DNA from: JAQGMJ01 sp036271855
GTDB lineage: Bacteria > Pseudomonadota > Gammaproteobacteria > Burkholderiales > JAEUOS01
Length of the DNA stretch: 6,222 nt
Direction of reading: 5' to 3'
NCBI GenBank assembly: GCA_036271855.1
Contig: DATAZV010000341.1
Location: forward strand, 1 to 6,222
Shown here in pieces: positions 5,777 to 6,222 of this stretch. Every line of letters begins with the position of its first letter. The stretch's first letter is position 1. The notes beneath the pieces were generated by a model. That model was not told the origin of the DNA. It did no database searches and saw only the letters and a list, made by a program, of their open reading frames with translations. The translations under genes were made by a program, and so were the position numbers.

Positions 5777-6222
5777 ATGAAAGCATGGAACCGGGCTGCT
5801 TTGGCCGCCGCACTGACTCTGTGCGCTGCCACTGTGCAGGCGCAACAAACCGTCAACATTCCGGACGTGATCGAGCTTTCCGGCGCCGGCGCCGTCTCCG
5901 GCACCAACTGGAAGGACGGCGTCACGCTCGCTGTGGACGAAATCAACGCCAAGGGCGGCATCCTCGGGCGCAAGATCGTCACCACCCATAGCGACACACA
6001 AAGCAACCCGGGCATTTCGCGCGCCCTGGTGCAAAAAGCGCTGGATAGCGACCCCTATGTGCTGCTGGGGCCGGTGTTTTCCGGCTCGGTCAAGGTAAAC
6101 ATGGTGCTGGCGCAGCAGGCCGAGGTACCGCAATTCACCGGCGCCGAAGCGGCCGACATCACCCAACTGGGCAACCCCTACATCTTTCGAACTTCTTTCG
6201 GCCAGCAGTCGAGCATGCCGAA
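5777..6222 (+). CDS. Branched-chain-amino-acid-type ABC transporter substrate-binding protein, N-terminal part (cut by window end)
   Basis: 148 codons are open to the window edge. A Sec signal peptide is clear: MKAWNR, hydrophobic AALAAALTLCAATV, cleavage probably after Ala22 (VQA/QQ). The mature part shows the LivJ/LivK-like (Peripla_BP_6) pattern: IELSGAGAVSGTNWKDGVTL (32-51), AVDEINAKGGILGRKI (52-67), then DTQSNP (73-78), ALVQKAL (83-89), VLLGPVFSGSV (95-105) and PQFTGAEAADIT (118-129), ending in FRTSFGQQ. In this family the first lobe normally binds the ligand backbone through the SG-type loop and the GP.FS loop. These proteins feed HAAT ABC permeases that import branched-chain amino acids, aromatic acids, amides or urea; the ligand cannot be read from this half. 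The very good ribosome binding site supports the start. Its position right after aroE suggests an aromatic or cyclic-acid ligand, which is inference. Permease and ATPase genes, if present, lie beyond the window. Confidence 0.92.
   Translation, partial: MKAWNRAALAAALTLCAATVQAQQTVNIPDVIELSGAGAVSGTNWKDGVTLAVDEINAKGGILGRKIVTTHSDTQSNPGISRALVQKALDSDPYVLLGPVFSGSVKVNMVLAQQAEVPQFTGAEAADITQLGNPYIFRTSFGQQSSMP

Noticed and set aside
5735..6166. Minus-strand open frames across the ABC binding-protein gene
   Set aside because: The plus strand has a strong ribosome binding site, signal peptide and family motifs over the same region; the minus-strand peptides look like shadows.
1..6222. Defence system, CRISPR array, toxin-antitoxin pair, phage or transposon
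   Set aside because: No direct-repeat array, recombinase, nuclease, terminal inverted repeat or toxin-like gene could be seen; all substantial open frames are explained by transporter, enzyme or binding-protein families.

Overview
The window comes from a GC-rich bacterial chromosome. It most resembles a betaproteobacterium of the order Burkholderiales. The reasons are the strong G/C bias at third codon positions, a Bug-type (tripartite tricarboxylate transporter family) periplasmic binding protein of the kind that is greatly expanded in that order, and a short TadA followed by an LD-carboxypeptidase. Genus and family cannot be fixed from the sequence alone. Nine protein-coding genes are supported, two of them cut by the window edges. 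I see no rRNA, tRNA, CRISPR array, insertion sequence or phage gene.

Layout. At the left edge (1-139, minus strand) is the N-terminus of an MFS transporter. It is divergent from an EamA/DMT-type permease (288-1229). From there five genes run on the plus strand with short gaps: the permease, a PaiB-like FMN-binding protein (1246-1863), the tRNA adenosine deaminase tadA (GTG start, 1871-2365), an LdcA-type LD-carboxypeptidase (2418-3317) and a Bug-family solute-binding protein (3352-4338). The gaps are 16, 7, 52 and 34 bases, so this may be one transcription unit or a few overlapping ones. A small NIPSNAP-family gene (4354-4671, minus) converges on the Bug gene with 15 bases between stops. It is divergent from a shikimate dehydrogenase gene, aroE (4817-5674). 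At the right edge is the N-terminal half of a branched-chain-amino-acid-type ABC transporter binding protein (5777 to beyond 6222).

How the genes relate. tadA (tRNA-Arg wobble inosine) and ldcA (murein tetrapeptide recycling) are housekeeping functions. paiB-like and the EamA permease sit upstream with no obvious biochemical link, probably as co-transcribed passengers. The right-hand part looks like accessory metabolism. The AroE resembles the alphaproteobacterial type rather than the classical enteric one. It is followed directly by an ABC-type binding protein, with a second periplasmic binding protein and a NIPSNAP protein (a family often seen beside catabolic genes) close by. This suggests uptake and oxidation of shikimate-, quinate- or related cyclic-acid substrates, but that is inference.

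Nothing in the window amounts to a clearly new biological system. The best leads are the AroE/binding-protein pairing, small deviations from family motifs in PaiB and AroE, and a recurring TAAAAT/TAGAAT box followed by GC-rich sequence ahead of three genes.
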